NCBI GenBank assembly: GCA_023434265.1
Contig: JAEYTA010000090.1
Coordinates: forward strand, 1-41,121
DNA: 41,121 nucleotides
Reading direction: 5' to 3'
From: Pseudomonadota bacterium
Lineage (GTDB): Bacteria > Pseudomonadota > Alphaproteobacteria > Caulobacterales > Caulobacteraceae
Shown: piece after piece, positions 22,239-31,929 of the stretch
Position numbering within the stretch: the first letter of the stretch is position 1
Layout of the letters: each line of letters opens with the position of its first letter
Program-made: the position numbers and the translations under genes
Notes under the pieces: generated by a model
The model's input: the letters and a program-made list of their open reading frames with translations, nothing else
The model's database searches: none
What the model was told of the DNA's origin: nothing

Positions 22239-24068
22239 ATGCGCCTCCTTCCGCTCCTCTGCGCCGTCGCCGCCCTGTTGCCGAGTCACGCCATGTCCCA
22301 GACCCCGCCCCTGCCCAACGCCGCGCCCTGGGACCAGCCCTTCCTGCCGCCCGCGCCCGAGTGGAACGGGGCCAGCCGCGCCCTGCTGCGCGACGCCTCC
22401 GACCCGTGGGTCACGGCCTTCGAGGCCGACCCCGAACACGACTTCAGCCCGACCTACGCCGACACCCGCGCCTGGTTCGACCGCCTCGACGCCGCCTCGG
22501 ACCTGGTCCGCCTTGAACAGTTCGGCGTCTCCCCGGAAGGGCGGCCGATCTACGCCGTCATCGCTTCGAAGGACGGCGCCGCCTTGGACCCGTCCAAACC
22601 GGTGCTGCTGGCCCAGGCCGGCATCCACCCCGGCGAGATCGACGGCAAGGACGCGGGCATGATGCTGCTCCGCGACATCGCCTTCTACGGCAAGGACGAC
22701 CTGCTCGACCGGGTCAACCTGATCCTGATCCCCATCCTGTCGGTCGACGGCCACGAGCGCGCCTCGGCCTACAGCCGCCCCAACCAGCGCGGCCCCCGCA
22801 TCCAGGGCTGGCGCAACACCGCCACCAACCAGAACCTCAACCGCGACTATCTCAAGCTCGACCAGGCCGAGATGCGCGCCGTCCGCGGCCTGATCCTCAA
22901 GTACCGGCCGGATCTCTACGTCGACATCCACGTCACCGACGGCATGGATTATCAGTACGACGTCACCTACGGCTACAACGGTGAAAACGGCGTCTGGTCG
23001 CGCTCGCCCGCCACCGCCGCCTGGCTCGACTCCGCCTTCAAGCCGGCGATGAACGCGGCGCTGCAGGCCCAAGGCCACATCCCCGGCGAGCTGGTCTTCG
23101 GCGTCGACGACAACAACCCCCGCGCCGGCCTCTCCGACGGCGGCCTCGGCGAACGCTTCTCGAACGGCTGGGGCTCGGCCGCCCACGTGCCGACCATCCT
23201 GATCGAGAACCACAGCCTCAAGCCACACGAGCAGCGCGTGCTCGGGACCTATGTCTTCCTCGAACAGGCCCTGCGCCTGCTCGCCGACCACAGCGAAGGC
23301 CTGCGCGCCGCCGTCGCCGCCGACAGCGCCCTGCGCCCCGCCGAGATCCCGGCCAACTTCGTCGCCGACGACCAGCCCACGACCACCCGCGACTTCCTCG
23401 GCATCCGCTACGAGACGTACGACAGCCCGGCCTCGGGCCGCCGCGAGGTGCGCTGGCTCGGCGAACCCGATCCGGAGCTGTGGCGCCTGCCCTTCTACGG
23501 TTCGCACCCGACCCTGACCCTGCAGCGCCCCGCCGCCTACTGGGTCCCGGCCCACCGCGCCGACGTCATCGAGCGGCTGCGCGCCCACGGCGTGGAGATG
23601 GAGACGCTCGACGCGCCGCGCACCGTCTCCGTCGACATGCTCCGCCTCGACGACCCGAAGCTCGGCGCGCGCGCCAACGAGGGGCACGTCTCGGTCACCG
23701 TGACTTCCGTCACCCCCGAGCGCCGCGACTGGACCTTCCAGCCCGGCTCAGTCCGCGTATCCACGGACCAGCCGCTCGGCGACGTCGTCGTCCTGCTGCT
23801 CGAGCCGCAGTCGTCCGAGAGCCTGTTCGCCTGGGGCCTGTTCCCCGAGGTGCTCAGCCGGGTCGAGTACATCGAGGGCTACGCCATCGCCCCGCTGGCC
23901 GAGCGCATGCTCGCCGCCGACCCGGCCCTCAAGGCCGAGTTCGAGGCGAAGCTGGCGTCCGACCCTGCCTTCGCCGCCGATGGCGACGCGCGTTTGCAGT
24001 GGTTCTACCAGCGAACCCCGTTCTATGATGACCGCTACCGCCTCTATCCGGTTGCCCGGGAGACCTGA
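22239..24068 (+). CDS. Secreted M14-family zinc carboxypeptidase
   Basis: The 609-residue protein has a signal peptide (about residues 1-20, cut near AMSQ). The peptidase M14 zinc site is His130-Pro-Gly-Glu133 (AQAGIHPGEIDGKDAG) and His231 (LYVDIHVTDG). A substrate-binding region NQNLNRDYLKLDQ lies between. The long C-terminal ~250 residues form a second domain typical of large bacterial M14 proteins. It probably trims C-terminal residues from peptides in the periplasm. GAGGAG lies about 8 bases before the ATG. The MAPEG gene follows 3 bases after the stop. Confidence 0.9.
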   Translation: MRLLPLLCAVAALLPSHAMSQTPPLPNAAPWDQPFLPPAPEWNGASRALLRDASDPWVTAFEADPEHDFSPTYADTRAWFDRLDAASDLVRLEQFGVSPEGRPIYAVIASKDGAALDPSKPVLLAQAGIHPGEIDGKDAGMMLLRDIAFYGKDDLLDRVNLILIPILSVDGHERASAYSRPNQRGPRIQGWRNTATNQNLNRDYLKLDQAEMRAVRGLILKYRPDLYVDIHVTDGMDYQYDVTYGYNGENGVWSRSPATAAWLDSAFKPAMNAALQAQGHIPGELVFGVDDNNPRAGLSDGGLGERFSNGWGSAAHVPTILIENHSLKPHEQRVLGTYVFLEQALRLLADHSEGLRAAVAADSALRPAEIPANFVADDQPTTTRDFLGIRYETYDSPASGRREVRWLGEPDPELWRLPFYGSHPTLTLQRPAAYWVPAHRADVIERLRAHGVEMETLDAPRTVSVDMLRLDDPKLGARANEGHVSVTVTSVTPERRDWTFQPGSVRVSTDQPLGDVVVLLLEPQSSESLFAWGLFPEVLSRVEYIEGYAIAPLAERMLAADPALKAEFEAKLASDPAFAADGDARLQWFYQRTPFYDDRYRLYPVARET

Positions 24069-24071
24069 CCC

Positions 24072-24488
24072 ATGCTCGAGATGACCGCCCTGCAGGCCGC
24101 CGGGTTGTGGAGCGGTCTTCTGATCGTGGTCCTGGTGGTGCTGTCGGTCACGGTGGTCATGACCCGCCGGCGCCAGCGGGTCATTCTCGGGGACGGCGGC
24201 GACCAGACGATGATCGTGGCCGCGCGCCGCTTCGGCAACGCGGCCGAGTACACGCCGATCGCCATCGGCGCCCTGATCCTGCTGGCCCTGATCGGCTGGC
24301 AGGCGTGGGTCATCCACCTGATCGGCGGCGCCTTCTTCCTCGGCCGGGTGGTTCATCCGCTGGGCCTCGCCTTCGGCAAGGGACCGCCGCCCGCCCGCGT
24401 CATCGGTATGACGCTCACCTGGCTGCCCCTGCTCGCCGCCGCCGGGCTGCTCATCGCTTGCCCCCTGCTCGGCACGGCGCCGGCCTGA
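24072..24488 (+). CDS. MAPEG-family membrane protein
   Basis: The 138-residue protein has four predicted membrane helices and the MAPEG pattern: RRRQRVILGDGGD, then AARRFGNAAEYTPIAIGALI with the conserved Asn-Ala-x-Glu-Tyr, and LGRVVHPLGL. MAPEG proteins are membrane glutathione-transferase-like proteins; many bacterial members are uncharacterised. It starts 3 bases after the M14 stop, so the two are probably one operon. pmbA starts 40 bases further on. Confidence 0.86.
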   Translation: MLEMTALQAAGLWSGLLIVVLVVLSVTVVMTRRRQRVILGDGGDQTMIVAARRFGNAAEYTPIAIGALILLALIGWQAWVIHLIGGAFFLGRVVHPLGLAFGKGPPPARVIGMTLTWLPLLAAAGLLIACPLLGTAPA

Positions 24489-24528
24489 GCCCGGTTGCGC
24501 GGGCGGGAGCGCCCGGCCATATCGGGGC

Positions 24529-25875
24529 ATGCCGTCCGACGCCGCCTCCCCCGACATCCTCCCCGATCTCGTCGCCGCCGCCCTGAAGGCCGGGGCCGAC
24601 GCCGCCGAAGCCGTCGCCGCCGAGCGCGCCTCCCTGTCCGTCGGCGTGCGCAACGGCAGGCTCGAGGACGTCGAAAGCGAGGAGAGCCGCGACCTCGGCT
24701 TGCGCGTCTTCATCGGCCGCCGCCAGGCGACCGTCTCCGCCTCCGACCTGTCCGACGCCACCCGCGCCCGTCTGGTCGAGCGCGCCGTGGCCATGGCCAG
24801 GCTGGCCCCCGAAGACCCCTGGGCCAGCCTCGCCCCGCAGGACCGCCTCGCCCGCGGCCCCTTCCCCGACCTCGACCTGCTCGATCCGACCGAGCGCAGC
24901 GCCGCCGAGCTCGAGGCCGCCGCCGCCGAGGCCGAGGCCGCGGCCTTGGCGGTGGAGGGCGTCGCCAAGTCCGAAGGCGGCCACGCCGCCGCCTCCTCCA
25001 GCCGCTGGCGGCTCGTCACCTCACACGGCTTCGACGGCGCCTACCACGGCTCCGCCTTCTCGCTGGGCGTCGGCGTCATCGCCGAGAAGGACGGCGCCAT
25101 GGAGCGGGGCGGCGAGCACCGGGCCACGCGCCACCTGTCGGACCTGCCCTCCGCCGAGTCCATCGGTTCGGAAGCCGGCCGCCGCGCCGTCGCCCGCACC
25201 GGCCCGCGCAAGATCGCCTCGACCACCGCCCCGGTGATCTTCGAAAACCGTGTCGCGACCCAGGTGCTGTCGCCCCTGCTCGGCGCCATCTCCGGGCCGT
25301 CCATCGCCCGAGGGACCTCGTTCCTGAAGGACCGTCTCGGCCAGCCGGTATTGCCCAACGGCGCCAACCTGATCGACGATCCGTTCCGCCCGCGCGGCCT
25401 CGGCTCCACCCCGTTCGATGACGAGGGCGTCGCCGTCGACTGCCGATCAATCATTGACGACGGCGTGCTCACGACCTGGCTGCTCAACACCGCCTCGGCC
25501 GCCCAGCTCGGCCTCGCCTCGACCGGCCACGCCTCGCGCGGCCTCGCCGGGCCGCCGGGCGTCTCCACCCACAACCTGCATCTGGAGCCGGGCGAGCGCG
25601 ACCTCGCCGGGCTGATGGCCGACGCCAGCGCCGGCCTCCTGATCACCTCGATGTTCGGGCCTTCGCTGAACGCCAACACCGGCGACTGGTCCGCCGGCGT
25701 CTCGGGCTTCTGGTTCGAGGGCGGCGCGATCGCCCATCCGGTCAGCGAGATCACCGTCGCCGGTAACCTCAAGGACCTCTGGGCCCGCCTCGTCGCCGGC
25801 TCGGACCTCGAGTTCCGCGGCAGCTTCAACAGCCCCTCCCTGCTGTTCGACGCGGTGGCCATCGCCGGCAAATGA
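24529..25875 (+). CDS. pmbA: PmbA (TldE), TldD/PmbA-family protein
   Basis: The 448-residue protein matches PmbA/TldE: an N-terminal VGVRNGRLEDVESEESRDLGLRVFIGRR-type region (described, not complete), TAPVIFENRVATQVLSPLLG in the middle, and TGDWSAGVSGFWFEGG near the C-terminus. As expected for the PmbA half of the TldD/PmbA pair, no HExxxH zinc motif is present; that belongs to TldD, whose gene is not here. The pair degrades unfolded peptides and processes some microcins. Its stop overlaps the next gene as ATGA. Confidence 0.92.
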   Translation: MPSDAASPDILPDLVAAALKAGADAAEAVAAERASLSVGVRNGRLEDVESEESRDLGLRVFIGRRQATVSASDLSDATRARLVERAVAMARLAPEDPWASLAPQDRLARGPFPDLDLLDPTERSAAELEAAAAEAEAAALAVEGVAKSEGGHAAASSSRWRLVTSHGFDGAYHGSAFSLGVGVIAEKDGAMERGGEHRATRHLSDLPSAESIGSEAGRRAVARTGPRKIASTTAPVIFENRVATQVLSPLLGAISGPSIARGTSFLKDRLGQPVLPNGANLIDDPFRPRGLGSTPFDDEGVAVDCRSIIDDGVLTTWLLNTASAAQLGLASTGHASRGLAGPPGVSTHNLHLEPGERDLAGLMADASAGLLITSMFGPSLNANTGDWSAGVSGFWFEGGAIAHPVSEITVAGNLKDLWARLVAGSDLEFRGSFNSPSLLFDAVAIAGK

Positions 25876-26666
25876 GCGACCTGGCCGCCGATCTCGAGCT
25901 GATCCGCGACGCGGTCCTCGACGCCGGCCGCCTGGCCCTGGCCGAACGCGACAAGGGCCTGAACATCTGGTCCAAGTCCGGCGGCTCGCCGGTCACCTCG
26001 GCCGACATGGCCGTCGACCGCCTGCTCCGCGACGCCCTGCTCGCCGCCCGTCCCGACTACGGCTGGCTGTCGGAAGAGACCGCCGACGGGCCCGAGCGCC
26101 TGACGCGTCGCCGCGTCTTCGTGGTCGACCCCATCGACGGCACCGTCGCCTATATGAAGGGCAAGCCGTGGTGGTGCATTCCGGTCGCCGTGGTCGAGGA
26201 CGGCCGCCCGGTCGCCGCCGTCATCCACGCCCCCGCGTTGGGCGAGACCTTCGCGGCGACCCTCGGCGGCGGCGCGACCCTCGACGGCGCCCCGATCAGC
26301 GCCTCCGACACCGCTGACCTCGACGACGCCTCGGTGCTCGCCGACGCCCGCCTTCTGGAAGGCCCCCACTGGCCCGAGCCCTGGCCGGCCATGCGCTTCG
26401 AGAAGCGCAACGCCATCGCCTACCGCATGGCCCTCGTCGCCGCCGGCGCCTTCGACGCGACCATCGCCCTGACGCCGAAGTGGGACTGGGACGTCTGCGC
26501 CGGCGCCCTGATCGTCGAGGAGGCCGGCGGCAAGGTCAGCGACCACCACGGCGCCGCCTGGCGCTTCAACCGCCCCGACCCGCGCCAGAACAGCCTGATC
26601 TGCGCCGCGCCGGCCCTTCACCCGTTGATCGTGCGGCGCACAACGCCTATTCCGCTCGCGCCGTGA
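25872..26666 (+). CDS. Inositol-monophosphatase family phosphatase (CysQ-like)
   Basis: The 264-residue protein has the lithium-sensitive phosphatase motifs: SEET (67-70), DPIDGT (86-91) and KWDWDVCAG (203-211, with the metal-binding Asp207). Substrates of this fold include 3'-phosphoadenosine 5'-phosphate (CysQ), inositol phosphates and histidinol phosphate. The neighbours (pmbA, DUF4170) suggest the alphaproteobacterial 3'(2'),5'-bisphosphate nucleotidase-like group, but the substrate is not proven. The ATG overlaps the pmbA stop by 4 bases. A DUF4170 gene follows after 22 bases. Confidence 0.88.
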   Translation: MSDLAADLELIRDAVLDAGRLALAERDKGLNIWSKSGGSPVTSADMAVDRLLRDALLAARPDYGWLSEETADGPERLTRRRVFVVDPIDGTVAYMKGKPWWCIPVAVVEDGRPVAAVIHAPALGETFAATLGGGATLDGAPISASDTADLDDASVLADARLLEGPHWPEPWPAMRFEKRNAIAYRMALVAAGAFDATIALTPKWDWDVCAGALIVEEAGGKVSDHHGAAWRFNRPDPRQNSLICAAPALHPLIVRRTTPIPLAP

Positions 26667-26688
26667 CCCCTCCCTGCCCGGAACGCCC

Positions 26689-26931
26689 ATGACCGCCGAA
26701 ACCGAAACGCCCCAGCTGCTCCACCTCGTCATCGGCGGCGAGCTGCGCCACCTGGACAAACCGGTGTTCCGCGACCTGTCGAAGGTCGAGTTCGTCGGCG
26801 CCTTCCCCAACTACGAGGAGGCCCGCAAGGCGTGGAAGGCCCGGGCCCAGGCGACGGTCGACAACGCCCACATGCGCTACTTCATCCTGCACGCCCACCG
26901 GTTGATCGACCCCCGCGCCGACCACGCCTGA
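26689..26931 (+). CDS. DUF4170 family protein
   Basis: The 80-residue protein has the DUF4170 pattern: LLHLVIGGELRHLD near the start, VEFVGAFPNYEEARKAWKAR, and AHMRYFILHAHRLIDP at the C-terminus. The family is alphaproteobacterial and typically encoded next to the inositol-monophosphatase-like gene and lipid A acyltransferase/waaA genes. The biochemical role is unknown. Here the usual partners on its right (acyltransferase, waaA, lpxK) lie 3.7 kb away, separated by a phosphatase, a ParDE module and the ABC transporter. Confidence 0.86.
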   Translation: MTAETETPQLLHLVIGGELRHLDKPVFRDLSKVEFVGAFPNYEEARKAWKARAQATVDNAHMRYFILHAHRLIDPRADHA

Positions 26932-26993
26932 ACGGAACGGCCCGGCGGCTGACGCGCTTTCCCTGCGACAGCCACGCTCCGGAGGGCCCGCCC

Positions 26994-27179
26994 ATGACCA
27001 CCACCCTGATCGTCCTCGCGCTGCTGGCGCTCGGCGTCGGCATCGTCGTCTGGGCCACGCGCCGCAAGCCGGCCGACCGGCCCACCACTCTGCCCGGCGA
27101 GAGCGACACCGCCTGGAACGACCCGATGACCCCGGCCGACACCACGCGCCGCGCCCCCGACGCCGAGCCGCGCCCCTGA
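26994..27179 (+). CDS. Small single-span membrane protein
   Basis: The 61-residue protein has an N-terminal transmembrane helix (TLIVLALLALGVGIVVWATR, about residues 4-23) and a polar Pro/Asp/Thr-rich tail. GGAGGG lies about 6 bases before the ATG. No family recognised. It follows DUF4170 by 62 bases and converges on the phosphatase gene, with 13 bases between the stops. Confidence 0.6.
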   Translation: MTTTLIVLALLALGVGIVVWATRRKPADRPTTLPGESDTAWNDPMTPADTTRRAPDAEPRP

Positions 27180-27192
27180 TCCCGCCCGGGGC

Positions 27193-27858
27193 CTATTCCC
27201 GCCTGAGGAATTTCTCGGTCAGCAGCGTGCCCCACCACTGCGCCTTGAACTCGGCCCGGATCGCCTTCGGGTCGTAGGCGTCGCTGTCGATCCAGTCGAT
27301 GAAGCTGACCCCCGTCGGCTCCACCTCCTCCAGGTATTTCTCCAGCGTGTAGTCCAGCACCCCGGTCAGGCCCTCGCGGTGGTGCAGGTATTTCTTGTCC
27401 AGCTGCCGGATCGCCTCCGAGATCGGCTCGCCGAGATGGAAGTGCCGGTACAGAACCGCCATCATCCCGGCCCGGTCCGCGCCCGACTTGCAGTGGATCA
27501 GCACCGGATACTCGATGGTCCGGAACAGCTCCCGCGCCCGGTGGATGCGGTCCTTCTGCGGCGGGTCGCGGCTGTCCAGCGGCGCGTCGATCAGGGTCAG
27601 CCCCAGCCGCGCGCAGGCGTCCTTCTCCAGCGCGTAATAGGCCTCGTCCCGCGCCCCGCGCAGGTTGATGACCGTCCGGATCCCCTGGCTCTTCCAGTAG
27701 GCCAGCTGCCGCGGCGACGGCTGGTTGGTCCTGACGAGGTCCGGCCCCAGCCAGTGCGCGTTCATGAACCACCGCCTGAGGAAGGCGTGGTCCTTCCAGA
27801 CGTAGTCCCAGCTGGCGCGAAACCGGCCGGCGCGGGTGGAGAGGTCGTAGCGGGACAT
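27193..27858 (-). CDS. Dual-specificity/tyrosine phosphatase-like protein
   Basis: The 221-residue protein has the cysteine-phosphatase signature HCKSGADR-AG (Cys123 nucleophile, Arg129 phosphate-binding). A preceding TVINLRGARDEAYY region and an upstream DAPLDSRDPP loop may contribute the general acid. Bacterial members dephosphorylate proteins, inositol phosphates or lipids; the substrate here is unknown. The N-terminal ~40 residues (YVWKDHAFLRRWFMNAHWLG) are basic and aromatic and could contact membrane. It is divergent from parD (98 bases between the starts). Confidence 0.87.
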   Translation of the reverse strand: MSRYDLSTRAGRFRASWDYVWKDHAFLRRWFMNAHWLGPDLVRTNQPSPRQLAYWKSQGIRTVINLRGARDEAYYALEKDACARLGLTLIDAPLDSRDPPQKDRIHRARELFRTIEYPVLIHCKSGADRAGMMAVLYRHFHLGEPISEAIRQLDKKYLHHREGLTGVLDYTLEKYLEEVEPTGVSFIDWIDSDAYDPKAIRAEFKAQWWGTLLTEKFLRRE

Positions 27859-27919
27859 GGGGGGTCAGATAGAGGTTGATGCGGACGTCGTCACCCGACT
27901 TGGCGCTGCGCGATGACAA

Positions 27920-27951
27920 ACTTTGCCAAAGTGTCGGCGACGCGGTACTCT
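27920..27951 (+). promoter_or_regulatory. Candidate parDE promoter with a palindromic operator
   Basis: A perfect 13-base palindrome ACTTTG-C-CAAAGT (27920-27932) covers a -35-like TTGCCA (27923-27928). After a 17-base spacer comes TACTCT (27946-27951) as a -10. Transcription would begin at or next to the parD ATG at 27957, so the mRNA may be leaderless, which is common in Caulobacterales. A ParD dimer could bind the palindrome to repress its own operon. Confidence 0.5.
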
Positions 27952-27956
27952 GGGAC

Positions 27957-28208
27957 ATGGCCACGATGAACGTCTCCCTCCCCGACGCCATGAAGGAATG
28001 GGTCGAAGGCCGCGCCGACACGGGGCGCTATAGCAACGCGAGCGACTATGTTCGCGACCTCATCCGTCGCGACCAGGAGCGGACCGGCGCCATTCGCGCA
28101 ATGCAGCAGCTGGTGGACGAAGCCCTCGCCCGCCCGGTCGGTCGCCGCACCATGGAGGAAATCCGGGCCGAGGGGCGCCGGCGCCTGGAACAGGATCGTG
28201 AGGCCTAG
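27957..28208 (+). CDS. parD: ParD-family antitoxin (ribbon-helix-helix)
   Basis: The 83-residue protein has the ParD/CopG ribbon-helix-helix N-terminus: MNVSLPDAMKEWVEGRAD, then YSNASDYVRDLIRRDQER. Its C-terminal helical toxin-binding tail (MEEIRAEGRRRLEQDREA) carries charged residues. Starts are possible at ATG 27957 or 27966; the promoter geometry favours the first, or a leaderless mRNA. The parE GTG overlaps its 3' end by 11 bases, the usual antitoxin-first arrangement. Function: neutralise ParE and repress the operon. Confidence 0.88.
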   Translation: MATMNVSLPDAMKEWVEGRADTGRYSNASDYVRDLIRRDQERTGAIRAMQQLVDEALARPVGRRTMEEIRAEGRRRLEQDREA

Positions 28209-28479
28209 CCTCAGCGAGGCCGCCGAAGAGGACCTCATCCACATCTATGTGGAGAGTGCCCGAATGTTCGGCCTCCCACAGGCGGATCGCTACCTCGACG
28301 GCCTCGATCAGGCGCTCGACTTCATCGCGCGCAATCCGCGGGCCGCCCGCGAACGTCGCGAGATCGACCCGCCCGTCCGGGTCCACGTCTACCAGTCCCA
28401 CATCATCGTCTATCTCCACGACGACCACCGCACCCATGTCCTGCGCATCCGCCACGGCGGCGAGGACTGGCAGGACTGA
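28198..28479 (+). CDS. parE: ParE-family toxin
   Basis: The 93-residue protein matches the RelE/ParE superfamily: LSEAAEEDLIHIYVESARMF, then FIARNPRAARERREIDPPVR with the conserved Arg cluster. It ends with strands around VHVYQSHIIVYLHDDHRTHV and VLRIRHGGEDW. ParE toxins poison DNA gyrase and block replication. The RIRHGGEDW end is typical of ParE and unlike RelE. It starts at a GTG overlapping parD by 11 bases. No obvious terminator follows before the ABC transporter gene. Confidence 0.88.
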   Translation: MRPSLSEAAEEDLIHIYVESARMFGLPQADRYLDGLDQALDFIARNPRAARERREIDPPVRVHVYQSHIIVYLHDDHRTHVLRIRHGGEDWQD

Positions 28480-28571
28480 CCGTCCATGCGAGGAGCGTCC
28501 GTTGAAATGGGGCGAACGCTCTCTCCCTCTCCCCGCTTGACTTCCCCCCGCCTCCGTCCGACCTCGGACCG

Positions 28572-30410
<1,839 letters not shown>

Positions 30411-30426
30411 TGGGGCGCGCGCGCAT

Positions 30427-30604
30427 CTCCCCTTCCCCTCGAGGGGGCGGAGGATGGTCCGCCAGAGGCGGGCCGACGACGGGTCGGGGGATGGGGTGGA
30501 GGCAGGATGTGTCCCGCTACCGCTCCGGAGGCGCCGGCGCCTTCCAGCTCCGCTCACCCCCGTCGTGCCTCCACCCCACCCAACCCTCCCCCTCGAGGGG
30601 AGGG
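30427..30604. repeat. Composite palindromic intergenic repeat, family 3
   Basis: A left hairpin is centred on CCCCTCGAGGGG (30435-30446). A right hairpin has CCCTCCCC/GGGGAGGG (30584-30604) around CTCGA. An internal perfect inverted repeat pairs GGGGTGGAGGCA (30493-30504) with TGCCTCCACCCC (30566-30577). It fills the gap between the ABC transporter and acyltransferase genes (247 bases). Only one copy was seen in the window. Confidence 0.65.
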
Positions 30605-30657
30605 CTTTGTCTTGGCCGTCCCTCGCTCTCGTCTCCTCCGTCCGCGGCCCACCCCGC

Positions 30658-31344
30658 ATGAGGCCGCTCCGCAATCCCGTCATCCAGGCCGTCCTCGCCT
30701 GGATCCTCGCCAGCTGGATGCGCGTCTGTTTCGCCACCATCCGGTGGACCCACGTCAACCCGCAGGCCCCCGAGGCGATCTGGAAGCGGGGCGGCGGCGT
30801 GCTGTGCGCCTTCTGGCACTCGCGCATCGCCCTTTCGCCCGCCTGCTGGCCGCTCGAGCGCGCCACCCCGGCCAAGGCGCTGATCTCGCTCAGCCCCGAC
30901 GGCCAGTTCATCGCCCGCGCCGTCGGCCGCCTCGGCTTCCCGGCGATCCGCGGCTCCTCGGCCAACAAGGACAAGCTCGACCGCGCCAAGGGCGGCTCGC
31001 AGGCGCTGCGCGACGGCCTCAAGCAGCTCAAGGTCGGCGCCCTTGGCGTCACCCCCGATGGCCCGCGCGGCCCGGCCCGCGCCATGGCCGAGGGCTTCCC
31101 GCTGATGGCCAAACTGTCCGGCGCCCCGGTCCTGCTCATCGGCCTCAGCTGCAATCCGGCCATCCGCCTGAACAGCTGGGACCGCGCCCTCCTGCCCCTG
31201 CCCTTCGGCAAGGGCGCCATCGTCTGGGACGAGGCCCGCTACCCCGAAGGGGCCGAGGTCGCCGAGGTCGCTGCCGACTGGGCCGCCCGCCTCACCGCCG
31301 TCGAAGCGGAGGCGGATCGCCTCACGGGCCTGGAGCGCGTCTGA
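30658..31344 (+). CDS. Lysophospholipid acyltransferase family protein (DUF374)
   Basis: The 228-residue protein has the DUF374 pattern: an N-terminal hydrophobic segment (VIQAVLAWILASWMRVCFAT), LCAFWHSRIALSP carrying the acyltransferase-like His, ISLSPDGQFIARAVGRLGF, and GVTPDGPRGPARAMAEGF. These proteins are encoded beside waaA and lpxK in many alphaproteobacteria and are thought to add or exchange an acyl chain in lipid A synthesis. The reaction is not proven. I chose the ATG at 30658; a longer open frame upstream runs through the repeat and is unlikely to be protein. The GTG of the next gene is the very next codon after its stop. Confidence 0.87.
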   Translation: MRPLRNPVIQAVLAWILASWMRVCFATIRWTHVNPQAPEAIWKRGGGVLCAFWHSRIALSPACWPLERATPAKALISLSPDGQFIARAVGRLGFPAIRGSSANKDKLDRAKGGSQALRDGLKQLKVGALGVTPDGPRGPARAMAEGFPLMAKLSGAPVLLIGLSCNPAIRLNSWDRALLPLPFGKGAIVWDEARYPEGAEVAEVAADWAARLTAVEAEADRLTGLERV

Positions 31345-31929
31345 GTGAGCGCGATCACCGAAATCGTCTTTGCCGACGCCCCCGTGCTGGAGACCGCGCG
31401 CCTGCGCCTGCGCCCATGGCGGCCCGGCGACGAACAGGCCTTCGCCGCCCTCAACGCCGACCCGGCGGTGATGCGCTACTTCCCCGCCCCCCTGACCGCG
31501 GCCGAGAGCGACGCCCTCGTCGCCGCCATCCAGGATCGCTTCCGCGCCTGGGGCTTCGGCTTCTGGGCGGTGGAGACCGACGACCTGCCGTTCGCCGGCT
31601 TCATCGGCCTGTCCCGCCCGGCCTACGAGGCCCCCTTCCTGCCCGCCGTCGAGGTGGGCTGGCGCCTCGACCCGCGCTGCTGGGGCCGCGGCGTCGCCAC
31701 CGAAGGGGCCCGCGCCGCCCTCGCCCATGGTTTCCGCCGGCACGGACTGGAGCAGATCATCGCCGTCGCCCCGCGCGCCAACACGCCCTCGCTCCGGGTC
31801 ATGCAGCGGCTCGGCATGACCTCGGACCCGGCCGAGGACTTCGACCATCCGGCCCTGACGGACCATCCCGCCATCCGCCGCTGCGCCCTGCACCGCCTCG
31901 ACCGCGCCGCCTTCGAGGCCGCCGCGTGA
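31345..31929 (+). CDS. GNAT-family acetyltransferase (RimJ/RimL-like)
   Basis: The 194-residue protein shows the GNAT fold: LETARLRLRPWRPGDEQAFA at the N-terminus, VEVGWRLDPRCWGRGVATEG with the acetyl-CoA-binding motif A (about residues 104-120), and IIAVAPRANTPSLRVMQRLG. Such proteins acetylate N-terminal residues or small amines; the substrate is unknown. It starts at a GTG and overlaps the waaA start as GTGA. Being between the acyltransferase and waaA genes, it is part of the transcription unit, but a role in lipid A synthesis would be a guess. Confidence 0.89.
   Translation: MSAITEIVFADAPVLETARLRLRPWRPGDEQAFAALNADPAVMRYFPAPLTAAESDALVAAIQDRFRAWGFGFWAVETDDLPFAGFIGLSRPAYEAPFLPAVEVGWRLDPRCWGRGVATEGARAALAHGFRRHGLEQIIAVAPRANTPSLRVMQRLGMTSDPAEDFDHPALTDHPAIRRCALHRLDRAAFEAAA

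Noticed and set aside
30507..31925. A very long open frame continuous with waaA on its 5' side
   Set aside because: It covers the repeat, the acyltransferase and the GNAT gene in the wrong frame, and reads as Arg/Pro-rich noise. The waaA homology begins at the GTG at 31926.
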